NCBI GenBank assembly: GCA_964373665.1
Contig: CAYJVM010000011.1
Span: 1 to 29,129 of the forward strand
Origin: JACOWB01 sp964373665
GTDB lineage: Archaea; Aenigmatarchaeota; Aenigmatarchaeia; CG10238-14; SCSR01
Direction of reading: 5' to 3'
DNA: 29,129 nt
Position 1 is the first letter of the stretch, and each line of letters starts with the position of its first letter. Below, one piece after another: positions 6,511 through 13,749 of the stretch. Position numbers and translations under genes: made by a program. The notes under the pieces are model-generated. The model made no database searches and was not told the DNA's origin. It worked only from the letters and a program-made list of their open reading frames with translations.

Positions 6511-7377
6511 TTAAGGATGACTGTTTTCGGAACTGAATATGTGGTAGAATTCCGTCAATGTGACGTATTTGACATTTTGAGTGTCCAGGAAGCTTAAAAA
6601 ATCCTCGAACTTTTCATAAGTCAGGTTCCCGCTTACACGGGTATAAATCTCCTGGCCATCGTACTGGATTTCCACGAACTCCCATGGATGCATTCCCACA
6701 ACAACCACTTTCAGCTCCTTGTCACCTTGGCTGCCTACAGCGTCCTTGTAACCATCTATCCAAGAAGACTGGTAGAATGAAGTCGGATAGAAATAAAAGG
6801 GAGTCAGTGACACTGGTGTCCGAAGTATTTTCATGTCTCCTTTTTGCAGCCAGTTCTTGCTTGACGGGTGGTACGGATATGGCGTGCTTGGATTGGCGGA
6901 TGCTTCGACCAGATAGCCGTTTTCTTCAAGAATGTTGACTAGGTCTGTGCTGGAAGAATGATACGGTGCGCGGAAGGATGTCACATTCTTTCCGATAATG
7001 CCCGCTAGCAGTCTTGTGGAATTGCTAACAGCTTCCTTTTTCTTGTCTGTATTTAGAGTGTTAAAGTCTTCGTGATAAAACCCGTGCGAGCCGATCTCGT
7101 GGCCTGCCTCGTCAAGCTGCTTTATCATACCAGGATATCTTGACGCCACATCCCCTGTGACAAGAAATGTGGCCTTTGCTTTATGCTTGTCTAGCAGCTC
7201 GGTGATTTTTGGCATCCCTTCTTCAATCCCCTTGTAAGTTTCGAGATATGGTGGAAGATCCTGCTCTGTGTCTATGGTGAGTATGACGTAAACCGTCTCA
7301 TTTTCTTCAAACGGAATTGCTACAAGCGCTATTGCAAGAACCGCCAGAAAAATAAGCGGAACTATTATTTTTTCCAT
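6511..7377 (-). CDS. Polysaccharide deacetylase (NodB domain), membrane-anchored
   Basis: A 288-residue protein with an N-terminal membrane anchor (about 4-22) and a carbohydrate esterase 4/NodB domain. Motif 1 is TIDTEQD (34-40), with the catalytic-base and metal Asp positions at 36 and about 40. Motif 2 is HEIGSH (93-98), the HxxxxH zinc ligands. Motif 3 is FRAPYH (135-140), and VVVGMHPWEF near the end gives the C-terminal His motif. It would remove N-acetyl groups from a GlcNAc-type polymer outside the cell. TATA-like CTTTTATATC lies about 25 nt upstream of the ATG, so it probably leads the operon with a leaderless mRNA. The downstream GT2 synthase supports a deacetylated exopolysaccharide or surface-glycan pathway. 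Confidence 0.93.
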   Translation of the reverse strand: MEKIIVPLIFLAVLAIALVAIPFEENETVYVILTIDTEQDLPPYLETYKGIEEGMPKITELLDKHKAKATFLVTGDVASRYPGMIKQLDEAGHEIGSHGFYHEDFNTLNTDKKKEAVSNSTRLLAGIIGKNVTSFRAPYHSSSTDLVNILEENGYLVEASANPSTPYPYHPSSKNWLQKGDMKILRTPVSLTPFYFYPTSFYQSSWIDGYKDAVGSQGDKELKVVVVGMHPWEFVEIQYDGQEIYTRVSGNLTYEKFEDFLSFLDTQNVKYVTLTEFYHIFSSENSHP

Positions 7378-7439
7378 GAAAATTATTGTTGCTTTGATAT
7401 AAAAGAGCTGACAATGCCGAGAGATTCCTCAGGTAGGTT

Positions 7440-7490
7440 TGAAAAAAGAAAGAAAGGGAAAGTAAAACAATTCCCTAAACTGTTGTTTAG
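7440..7490 (-). terminator. Terminator of the S-layer gene
   Basis: Directly after the S-layer stop codon (minus strand), CTAAAC and GTTTAG (7475-7480 and 7485-7490) form a short hairpin. It is followed by a long pyrimidine/U-rich tract corresponding to the purine-rich plus-strand stretch 7441-7470. This is what an efficient archaeal terminator for a highly expressed gene looks like. Confidence 0.7.
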
Positions 7491-7492
7491 CT

Positions 7493-9802
7493 TTACTTTG
7501 CTGTGACAGTAGCTGTCGCCAATGTACTGCCTGAAACCTCAACTTGGCTGGCTGTTATACCAGTAAGCTTGGTCATATAGTTCTGCAATACACTCGACGC
7601 TAGTCTTGTGTCTTCAGCTCTCCATCCCGCGACTACAACCACTTGCTTACCGCTTGCGAACTTGCCGTCTAATACGTCAATGACAGCCTTGTTCTCAGCG
7701 ATTGGCAAAGACTTGGTAACGACCCACTGTGAACCATATGTTGGATATGGTACACCATAGGCTTCTGCTGTAATTTTGTTTACAGCGGAGCTGCCTACTA
7801 GGATCAAGTGCTTACCTGTCTTGTCGCCACTTGACACTTCCGTGTCAAGCTTTGCAACTGCAGTTGTAACTGCTACGACTTCCTTGACTGTTCCACCTGT
7901 TGTTGTGGTTGTTGTACCACTTGTCTTGCCGAATTGTATTAATCCGTAGACTGTTTCTGGCGGTACTAAGAGAACTACTTTGTCACTTTCTGTGTTTGAT
8001 TTGACTGTTGATACTTGTAGTCCATCATCTGCCAGTACTGTACCAGCTTGGTCGCTTACGTCAGCCAAAGCAGACTCAACTTGGACTCTTACGTCATTTG
8101 TGTCTACTTTAGATGTAGTACCAAGCCTTAATTCTGGCGGTGATGTTGTTACTGCTGCTGACTTGTTCTGGAACGCCATTACTACTTGCGCGTCCTTTGC
8201 ATCTGTGGTTTCTGTACTGTTACCTATTGTGATGTTTTGGAAGAGTGTTTGGTTGTTGAACCCTGCTGTTAATGTAAAGCTTTTCTGTGCACCTGGTCCA
8301 CCATAGGATAGTGTCAATTCTACTGCTGAGAATAGATTTCCGTTTGGTGATACAGATGTCTTAGCTGGCCATGTTGTCGTTGTGTTTGTTATTCTACCTG
8401 TTGACTTGTCTTTAAAGCCAACCCAGTAGTATGTGTCAGCGAATGTTCCAGCTGTGCTTGTGCCATTGAAGAGGATGTATGCCTCGTCATAGCCGTTGCT
8501 TCCATTAACTACCGAACCTGCAACATCTGTAGATATCTTCAACCCGCTCAAACCTGAGAAAGTTGAGTATCCACTTGTTGCCGTCGATGTGTACAATGTC
8601 TGACCTGTTACTGGTGATATTGTTACTGTAGCTGTATTGCTTGGTGTCAAACCAGCGTATCTAAGTTCGAAGTAATTGTTCGGACCTGTGAATACGCTTC
8701 CTGCTGTAAAGTATCTTTCAGCATCGCTTATTGATGCTGGTTCGTAGGCAACTTTTATAAAGTCGCCACTCTGTACTCTGCTAGCTGCATCGAAACTGCC
8801 TGAGATTTTCCATTTGCTTCCGAATTCAGTTACTGTTGAAGTATCTGAACCGTCGAATGTCTTTTCGATGTCACCCTTACCTGCGAGCAACTGGGCGTAA
8901 CCAGGCACTCCAGATGCAGTGGCACCTGAGTTCAACACTCGGTAGTTGTATGTTGATCCTCCGTATGAAACGGATTCTGAACTACCTGTATTGATGCTTG
9001 ACTTGACGACATTTCCGGAAGGATCTGTAATCTCAATCTTTGCTGTGGCTGTAGAGAATGACTGAGCGACCTTGAACTTCAAGTCGCCAATAGTCATTGA
9101 CTCACCGTCGCTCAAAGTCTTGACGTCACCTACTAGCGCTATGAATGACCCAGTTGATGGGACTGCTACTATCGAAAACTCTCGACCTGCAACCATAACC
9201 TTTAGCGGGTTGGTGTAGGAAGTTGTGTTTGCCGATGCGGCTGAAAAGTCAGCGCTTGATACCGTGTCGTCAAAGACGTACTTGTAGACTGTAGCGTTGT
9301 TGTCCATCCTCATCTTCAATGTACCATTGATTGGTGAAGATGTACTGTGTGTCAATGTCATTGTTGTTCCAGAGTCGTCTAGCTCAACTTCTTCGTGATA
9401 GTTGTGCTTTGTTCCTCTGTATTCGTACTGACCTTCTTTCAGTCCACTATAGTGGAATGTTCTAAGCTTACTCGGAAACTGGCTTGTACCAGAACCGGCT
9501 ATTTGTCCACCTGTGCTTAATGTTGGAATTACTACTTTTCTCTCTGTTCCTGTCAATCCTGATGAAGTCGTCCCTGATATTGTAGTGTCCTTGTACGATA
9601 GCTGGGCAAGGTTAGCAGCCACATCAATAGCACCTGCTATGTCTGAAGCCGCGGCATCCTTACCTACTACAACGTAAAAGTCCCCTACTTTACCAAGGAA
9701 TGTTGGGTATGTATTGAGAGCTGTTGCCGCCATTACTGGCGAGACTAGTGTCATGGCTGCCATTAAGGATGCCATGAAACTTGCAACAAACTTTTTATAC
9801 AT
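7493..9802 (-). CDS. S-layer protein
   Basis: A 769-residue secreted protein. The mature start is MYKKFVASFMASLMAAMTLV, a signal peptide ending near SPVMA-AT, followed by LNTYPTFLGKVGDFYVVVG. That N-terminal pattern, with Ala-rich DIAGAIDVAANLAQLSY next, is typical of the Methanococcus-type S-layer family. The C-terminal part repeats the family's second domain (KHLILVGSSAVNKITAEAYGVPYPTYG, KQVVVVAGWRAEDTRLASSVLQNY). The rest is Ser/Thr/Gly-rich beta structure with many N-glycosylation sequons. It forms the paracrystalline cell envelope. I choose ATG 9802 over the upstream frame start at 9874, because GAGG lies 6-9 nt before it and the signal peptide begins there. A UTR hairpin precedes it and a strong terminator follows. 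Confidence 0.92.
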   Translation of the reverse strand: MYKKFVASFMASLMAAMTLVSPVMAATALNTYPTFLGKVGDFYVVVGKDAAASDIAGAIDVAANLAQLSYKDTTISGTTSSGLTGTERKVVIPTLSTGGQIAGSGTSQFPSKLRTFHYSGLKEGQYEYRGTKHNYHEEVELDDSGTTMTLTHSTSSPINGTLKMRMDNNATVYKYVFDDTVSSADFSAASANTTSYTNPLKVMVAGREFSIVAVPSTGSFIALVGDVKTLSDGESMTIGDLKFKVAQSFSTATAKIEITDPSGNVVKSSINTGSSESVSYGGSTYNYRVLNSGATASGVPGYAQLLAGKGDIEKTFDGSDTSTVTEFGSKWKISGSFDAASRVQSGDFIKVAYEPASISDAERYFTAGSVFTGPNNYFELRYAGLTPSNTATVTISPVTGQTLYTSTATSGYSTFSGLSGLKISTDVAGSVVNGSNGYDEAYILFNGTSTAGTFADTYYWVGFKDKSTGRITNTTTTWPAKTSVSPNGNLFSAVELTLSYGGPGAQKSFTLTAGFNNQTLFQNITIGNSTETTDAKDAQVVMAFQNKSAAVTTSPPELRLGTTSKVDTNDVRVQVESALADVSDQAGTVLADDGLQVSTVKSNTESDKVVLLVPPETVYGLIQFGKTSGTTTTTTGGTVKEVVAVTTAVAKLDTEVSSGDKTGKHLILVGSSAVNKITAEAYGVPYPTYGSQWVVTKSLPIAENKAVIDVLDGKFASGKQVVVVAGWRAEDTRLASSVLQNYMTKLTGITASQVEVSGSTLATATVTAK

Positions 9803-9828
9803 ATTGTTCCTCACATTTAATTTTAATC

Positions 9829-9860
9829 CACTGTCCATCTGAATTAGATATCGGACAGTG
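9829..9860 (-). promoter_or_regulatory. 5'UTR stem-loop of the S-layer mRNA
   Basis: CACTGTCC (9829-9836) and GGACAGTG (9853-9860) pair perfectly. Inside, ATCT and AGAT extend the helix around a small loop. TATA-like TTTATAAA at 9883-9890 would place the minus-strand start near 9860, so the hairpin would cap the 5' end of the transcript, before the GAGG and ATG at 9802. A role in mRNA stability or translation control is inferred. Confidence 0.65.
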
Positions 9861-9882
9861 CTTGGGTTTTTCATAGTATGAA

Positions 9883-9904
9883 TTTATAAAACTTGGCATA
9901 TATA
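9883..9904 (-). promoter_or_regulatory. Probable S-layer promoter (TATA region)
   Basis: Two overlapping TATA-like elements, TTTATAAA (9883-9890) and CATATATA (9898-9905 region), lie upstream of the S-layer start in an AT-rich gap of about 230 nt. The first predicts initiation at the base of the UTR hairpin. The long leader plus Shine-Dalgarno contrasts with the leaderless-looking genes around it. Confidence 0.5.
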
Positions 9905-10033
9905 GCTTGCCTGAAACAATTTTTCATATATTGAAACACAAAATGTCACAGTATATTGAGTCTGTTTAAAGCAATTTTACAGCTATTAATTGTTTCTAAA
10001 GCTAAAATAAAGCGATCTAGTGTAAAATACGCA

Positions 10034-10942
10034 TTATTCTGCCTTAAATTTCTCTTTCGCCAGTTTAAGCTTATTTGTCCTTCCCAGCCTGACTACATGC
10101 ACTAAACCCCGATCCTGGAGCCTCTTGATAACCCTTGAAACCTTAGCCTTAGACAAATTGGTCTCGTGGACTACCTTTTTCTGGTGCGTTTCGCCCCCTG
10201 CGTTAGTGATGACTTGTATTACTTGCTTCTCAAAGTCGTCCAGAACAGACAATATGACTTCCTCTGGCCTTTTCATCCTTCGGTAAAAGTAGAACGCCAA
10301 TCCTGAAACGGCTATAAACCCTACCGCGCCGGTAGACACCAGGGCTACAGGGAATTCTTCACCAACTGTCTCGTAAACCACTTGGAACTTGAAAGAGTCT
10401 GTAGAGGTCACGTTCTGCATGTTCCAGTTGGCAATAATCCTGCGTCCATCGCTCACTATGCTATCCGTTGGCGGGAAAACACTTGGAAGAGCTGGCGTCT
10501 CTGCAAGCGCATAGCCTTCCGGTATCTTCACGGAAGCAGAAACCTGATTTATATCCGTGCTCAGAGCCAAGTCCAAGCTGAAAAGTTTCTTTCCGTCTAC
10601 ATTCCTGACCAAGTCTGGAGTATTGAAAAACAGCTCCAAGGTACGCTTATCTTCCGTAAGATTAAGACTGCAATTGATAATGCTTACCTGCCCTGATGTT
10701 ACACTGCATCTTGCAGGACCTGCGTTGCTGGTGGCGGCAATGGCTGAAACCCTGCCCAAAACTGCCAATTGGAAGTTCTTGATAGGCTCGTCGAACGTGA
10801 TTGTGAGGTCTATGCCCGCGTTTCCGTCCGGAGCCAGGTCAACCTCCGAACCGTAAAACTGAATTCCAGCATTCACACTAGGCACAAAAGCAAAAAATGA
10901 AACGATTGCCAACACGATTGAAACGATTTGAAACAGTTTCAC
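10034..10942 (-). CDS. Membrane-spanning winged-helix regulator with secreted ectodomain
   Basis: A 302-residue protein built in three parts: a signal peptide (1-25, ending PSVNA), an extracellular beta-rich domain (26-195) with a Cys pair (RCSV, NCSL) and sequons, and a single membrane helix (about 198-220) followed by RRMKR. The cytoplasmic winged-helix domain (about 230-302) has KVVHETNLSKAKVSRVIKRL as recognition helix and GLVHVVRLGRTNKLKL as wing. This is the archaeal one-component design in which an outside sensor is directly joined to a DNA-binding domain. It starts with GTG 10942 behind a TATA-like box, suggesting a leaderless message. The S-layer gene is immediately downstream on the same strand (gap about 230 nt), so envelope sensing is an attractive inference, but the target promoter is unknown. 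Confidence 0.85.
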   Translation of the reverse strand: MKLFQIVSIVLAIVSFFAFVPSVNAGIQFYGSEVDLAPDGNAGIDLTITFDEPIKNFQLAVLGRVSAIAATSNAGPARCSVTSGQVSIINCSLNLTEDKRTLELFFNTPDLVRNVDGKKLFSLDLALSTDINQVSASVKIPEGYALAETPALPSVFPPTDSIVSDGRRIIANWNMQNVTSTDSFKFQVVYETVGEEFPVALVSTGAVGFIAVSGLAFYFYRRMKRPEEVILSVLDDFEKQVIQVITNAGGETHQKKVVHETNLSKAKVSRVIKRLQDRGLVHVVRLGRTNKLKLAKEKFKAE

Positions 10943-10972
10943 AATTAATAAAGTGTGTTGATAGGTATTTAA

Positions 10973-12016
10973 CTATTTTTCCCGCACGAAATTGAGCCTG
11001 AACCCGCAGCCTGGACACCTGTCTTCAACAAGCATATTCTTCTTCACCGACATGCCTTTTCTATCAACTATCAGTTCGCGGCAGTTGTGACAGAACGTGC
11101 TTTCCCGGATGTGGGGAGGACTCGAATGGATGTAGACGTATCTTAGGCCCTCTCTATGCAATTCTTCCGCAAACTTTTCCAAAGTGGAAGTCGGCGTCTG
11201 TGGAAGGTTCAAGTCTCCTCTTGGAGAATACTGCATGATATGGAATGGTGTCTCTGCCCCAAGCTCATGGCTTATCCAGGCCGCAAGCTTCTTGCATTCC
11301 TCAAGATTGTCTCCTATCTGCGGGACAATGACATTTGTGATCTCGATGAAAAGCTTCTGCTTCTGGAACTGCTTTAAAGAAGTGTAAATCTCGCTGGCAT
11401 TCTTTATCGAAAGGTGCTTCTGGTACAAACTGCTATTCAGCGAGCCAAAGATTTTTATCGTCACGGCGTCCAGATACTTGCCAAGTTTTTTAATCGGCTC
11501 CTCGGTTGTAAATGCGTTGGTCACCAAGGCAGTTTTTATACTTCCACGATGGGCATTCTTTGCCACTTTGAATGAAAACTCGAAGGAGACGAAAGGTTCG
11601 TTATATGTGAAAGTTATGGACTTGCAGTCCTTTTTCTCAGCCGTCTCGACTATCTGCTCCGGAGTATAATACTGGTACTTGACATCCAATGGGCTTTTGT
11701 GGAATGCATTGTTGCTCAACTCAATGTCGGAGCAAAAGGGGCTTTTGATGTTACAGCCAGGCGAACCGACGAACAAAGAATCTGAATTGGGCATAAAGTG
11801 GAACAAAGGAGCTTTTTCCATCTTCTCGACGTTTAGCGCCGCAACCCTGCCGTAGTTGAGGGCGACAAGCCTGTTGTTCTGATTCTGTCTGGTCGAGGAA
11901 AAATCAAAATTGCCCTTGTTGATGAACTCATTGCGCGGGGTTATCAAGTCCCTCACGCTGCCCCTTTCCTTGCGCCAAAACAGTGCTTCCTCTATATCTT
12001 CCTTAACTTTCGCCAA
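10973..12016 (-). CDS. AmrS-like radical SAM homologue with degenerate cluster motif
   Basis: The 347-residue protein aligns by eye with the AmmeMemoRadiSam radical SAM enzyme (PflA-like). Shared features are LNYGRVAALNVEKMEKAPLFHF, SLFVGSPGCN, SITFTYNEPFVSFEF, TALVTNAF, LDAVTIKIFG, FIEITNVIVPQIGD, LGAETPFHIMQYSP, and a C-terminal zinc ribbon CHNC...CPGC. The cluster motif expected as CxxxCxxC reads C88-NIK-S92-PF-C95. The middle ligand is serine (codon AGC; one change from TGC). The usual N-terminal CxLCPHxC segment is also absent. So the [4Fe-4S]-SAM chemistry is doubtful, although the rest of the barrel is well preserved. Translation appears to start at TTG 12016. Either a repurposed protein or a lesion or sequencing error at one base. 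Confidence 0.88.
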   Translation of the reverse strand: MAKVKEDIEEALFWRKERGSVRDLITPRNEFINKGNFDFSSTRQNQNNRLVALNYGRVAALNVEKMEKAPLFHFMPNSDSLFVGSPGCNIKSPFCSDIELSNNAFHKSPLDVKYQYYTPEQIVETAEKKDCKSITFTYNEPFVSFEFSFKVAKNAHRGSIKTALVTNAFTTEEPIKKLGKYLDAVTIKIFGSLNSSLYQKHLSIKNASEIYTSLKQFQKQKLFIEITNVIVPQIGDNLEECKKLAAWISHELGAETPFHIMQYSPRGDLNLPQTPTSTLEKFAEELHREGLRYVYIHSSPPHIRESTFCHNCRELIVDRKGMSVKKNMLVEDRCPGCGFRLNFVREK

Positions 12017-12068
12017 ATTGCCATCCCTTGGAAGTATATATTATGTCATCGAAAAGTAATAAAGAAGT

Positions 12069-12154
12069 GCCCCAGTAGCTCAGTTGGTATAGTCTCGATA
12101 AAGAGCGCTTCACTCGTAATGAAGAGGTCGCGAGTCCGATTCTCGCCTGGGGCT
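12069..12154 (+). tRNA. tRNA-Thr(CGT) with 13-nt D-loop insertion
   Basis: Acceptor GCCCCAG (12069-12075) pairs with CTGGGGC (12147-12153), and the discriminator is T. D-stem GCTC/GAGC, anticodon stem CTTCA/TGAAG, loop CTCGTAA (anticodon CGT), variable AGGTC, T-stem GCGAG/CTCGC. The gene is 86 nt because 13 nt (TAGTCTCGATAAA, 12090-12102) lie between D-loop AGTTGGTA and the 3' D-stem. Without them a normal 73-nt tRNA-Thr results. The T-loop reads TCCGATT, with C where T55 is nearly universal. A TATA-like stretch around 12031-12042 serves as promoter, and a T-run follows the gene. Confidence 0.93.
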
Positions 12155-12199
12155 CTCAATTTTTATCGCATTAAACTCAAATGTTTTTGATAAGCTTAA

Positions 12200-12218
12200 A
12201 TACTAGTTAGTATATAAT
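12200..12218 (+). promoter_or_regulatory. Toxin-antitoxin promoter with palindromic operator
   Basis: ATACTA-GT-TAGTAT (12200-12213) is a perfect 6-bp inverted repeat that overlaps the TATA-like TATATAAT (12211-12218). The box lies about 27 nt before the antitoxin start region. A palindrome over the promoter is the usual arrangement for autoregulation by an antitoxin. Confidence 0.55.
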
Positions 12219-12243
12219 TGATATTAACAAATAAGTTTTGGTG

Positions 12244-12522
12244 ATGAATATGTTAAGGGCAGAACAAAAACTTGAGCACGCACCTACTCTAAACACAGTG
12301 CTTATGGTAGAGAAAGTTCTCAAAAACATGGAAGAAAGTGTGATAACTGTGGCGGGACTTAAAAGAAAACTTCCCAAGCAAGTAAACCACAATACATTGA
12401 AGATCATACTCGAATATCTAGAAGAAAGCAACAAGATTGCCGTTAGCATAAGGGGAATAACTTGGATTCATAATCCTAATCCGAACTTGAGGAGAGCAGT
12501 CTCTGAAGGTCTTGAATTATGA
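12244..12522 (+). CDS. Probable antitoxin, winged-helix type
   Basis: A protein of about 92 residues, mostly helical, with a winged-helix look: helices AEQKLEHAPTLNTVLMVEKVLKNM and VITVAGLKRKLP, recognition-type helix NHNTLKIILEYLEESN, then wing IAVSIRGITWIHN. The start is uncertain among TTG 12238, GTG 12241, ATG 12244 and ATG 12250; TATA spacing favours 12241-12244. Its TGA overlaps the ATG of the downstream RelE-like toxin frame by 4 nt (ATGA), typical of coupled antitoxin-toxin genes. I cannot name the antitoxin family with certainty; the role is inferred from the partner and the promoter palindrome. Confidence 0.7.
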   Translation: MNMLRAEQKLEHAPTLNTVLMVEKVLKNMEESVITVAGLKRKLPKQVNHNTLKIILEYLEESNKIAVSIRGITWIHNPNPNLRRAVSEGLEL

Positions 12523-12873
12523 AGACTGTAAGAGTGATTTTCTCCCCAGAAGCGGAGGAGGTGTACAGGCATCTTAATGCACAAGCCACTGCATCAAAAG
12601 TTGACAGGATGATTCTAAATGCGATAAACAAGAAAATAGAACTTATCAAGTCTAACTTTCATTACGGGAATCCTATTGCAAAAAAATTTGATACCGCAAG
12701 AATATCGTGCGAAATATGGAGTGACAAATTTATTCAGGGTGGAACTTCCTAATTTTTGGAGAATGTTGTACACGCTCGTAGAAGGTGATAGAGAAATCGA
12801 AATAGTGGCTTTTGTTCTTGATGTAATTGATCACAAAACTTATGACAAGAAATTTGGTTACCGAAAGAAGTGA
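12519..12873 (+). pseudogene. Frameshifted RelE/ParE-like toxin
   Basis: Two overlapping frames make one protein of about 117 residues. The first starts at ATG 12519 with VRVIFSPEAEEVYRHL and runs to NPIAKK. The second continues as NLIPQEYRAKYGVTNLFRV and then LPNFWRMLYTLV through EIEIVAFVLDVIDHKTYDKKFGYRKK. The joined protein matches the archaeal RelE-type mRNA interferase pattern, with a basic N-terminal helix, ...L-P-x-x-Y...L-x-R-V/L...W-R-M-L-Y-T, and a terminal D-H-x-x-Y. The break lies in a run of seven A residues (12680-12686); six would restore the frame. It may be a true inactivating mutation, an assembly error in the homopolymer, or slippage-based recoding. The upstream antitoxin is intact. 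Confidence 0.78.
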
Positions 12874-12937
12874 TTTAATTTCTAAAAGGGATTTGTTTAG
12901 ATTGACTTTATAAGAATCAAGTGGCTATCATTGTGTT

Positions 12938-13381
12938 CTAGCCTAAAGACGAGTTCATGAACTGTTCAATTGGCGGATAAAACCTTTTCACAAGTACAGA
13001 ATTTGGGTATACGTATTCCTCGGTGCCTTGGCTTGTTCCTATTCTAGTATGGAGGTATAGCTTTCTGTAATCTCTGGGAATCCACAGACCAAATCTTGAA
13101 ACCGCATGCTGCGGTCTTTTGACTAGCGGAGGAAGTAAATCATTCACAAAACCAGGAAAAGGAACGTCAAAATAGATTCTTAGCATTACGGCCAGTGCGC
13201 TATCATAGTCGGCCGGTTCAAGCCCATCAAGATTAGGGTCATTGTGCCATTGTATAACTTCCCTGTAAGGCGAGATACTCAAGCTTGCTTTCTCAAAAGC
13301 ATTGACATACCTGCGCAACCGTTCGGCTATCATGTTCCCGGTCAAAGGTCTCGATAGATTTACTTCCAGTATGTCTGGCAT
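12938..13381 (-). CDS. Hypothetical protein
   Basis: A 147-residue soluble protein with a good ATG start (MPDILEVNLSRPL). No signal peptide, membrane helix or metal motif is visible. It is rich in aromatic, proline and arginine residues (YFDVPFPGFVNDLLPPLVKRP, RFGLWIPRDYRKLYLHTRIG), suggesting a compact alpha/beta fold. I do not recognise it. It stands alone between the toxin gene and a plus-strand hypothetical. Composition resembles its neighbours, so I think it is a real gene, but no role can be given. Confidence 0.65.
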   Translation of the reverse strand: MPDILEVNLSRPLTGNMIAERLRRYVNAFEKASLSISPYREVIQWHNDPNLDGLEPADYDSALAVMLRIYFDVPFPGFVNDLLPPLVKRPQHAVSRFGLWIPRDYRKLYLHTRIGTSQGTEEYVYPNSVLVKRFYPPIEQFMNSSLG

Positions 13382-13425
13382 AGAAAGAATAGCAGCCGAA
13401 TTAATTTAAGCTTTGAAACACTTGG

Positions 13426-13722
13426 ATGATTATGGAACTTGTCTTGCATTTCAAGCCAGAAAATTATGCCAAATGCAGGGAGATACTGTTAACTGACGAT
13501 GTTGTCGGCAGGGCGAGTCTTAACTTCAAGGAAGGTTCTGCATTCGGCAAGGACGGTTATATATGTTACATGTCAGGAACTGACGAGCAGTGTAAAAGGG
13601 CTTTGGAACTGGTTAAGGAAATCGCGCAGGAAGTGTCTGACGACGAAAAGTCGGTGATTATAGCTAAGATAAAGGAAGAGGAGAACAGAGCATTGGAAAG
13701 CTTTGGTGACATTCTGGGTTAA
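13426..13722 (+). CDS. Small conserved-looking hypothetical protein
   Basis: A protein of 96-98 residues with a beta-alpha-beta start (MELVLHFKPENYAKCREIL), a strand pair (VGRASLNFKEGSA, GYICYMSG) and a long acidic C-terminal helix (DEQCKRALELVKEIAQ to RALESFGDIL). The family is unknown to me. The start may be ATG 13432 rather than 13426, because TATA-like AATTTAA at about 13402-13409 would place a leaderless start near 13431. It lies 27 nt upstream of a tRNA gene on the same strand. Confidence 0.7.
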   Translation: MIMELVLHFKPENYAKCREILLTDDVVGRASLNFKEGSAFGKDGYICYMSGTDEQCKRALELVKEIAQEVSDDEKSVIIAKIKEEENRALESFGDILG

Positions 13723-13749
13723 TTTTAATAGGGAAACTATTTAATTTAT

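Noticed and set aside
7493..9802. Possible tandem DNA repeats in the S-layer gene
   Set aside because: The Ser/Thr/Gly-rich coding sequence looks repetitive, but I could not identify units of regular length or sequence.
9803..9874. 24-residue N-terminal extension of the S-layer protein
   Set aside because: The internal ATG at 9802 has a GAGG ribosome-binding site and starts a standard signal peptide; the extension overlaps the leader hairpin.
12676..12873. Separate small gene starting at TTG 12676
   Set aside because: Its residues continue the RelE-like pattern begun in the preceding frame, so it is the C-terminal half of a frameshifted toxin, not its own gene.
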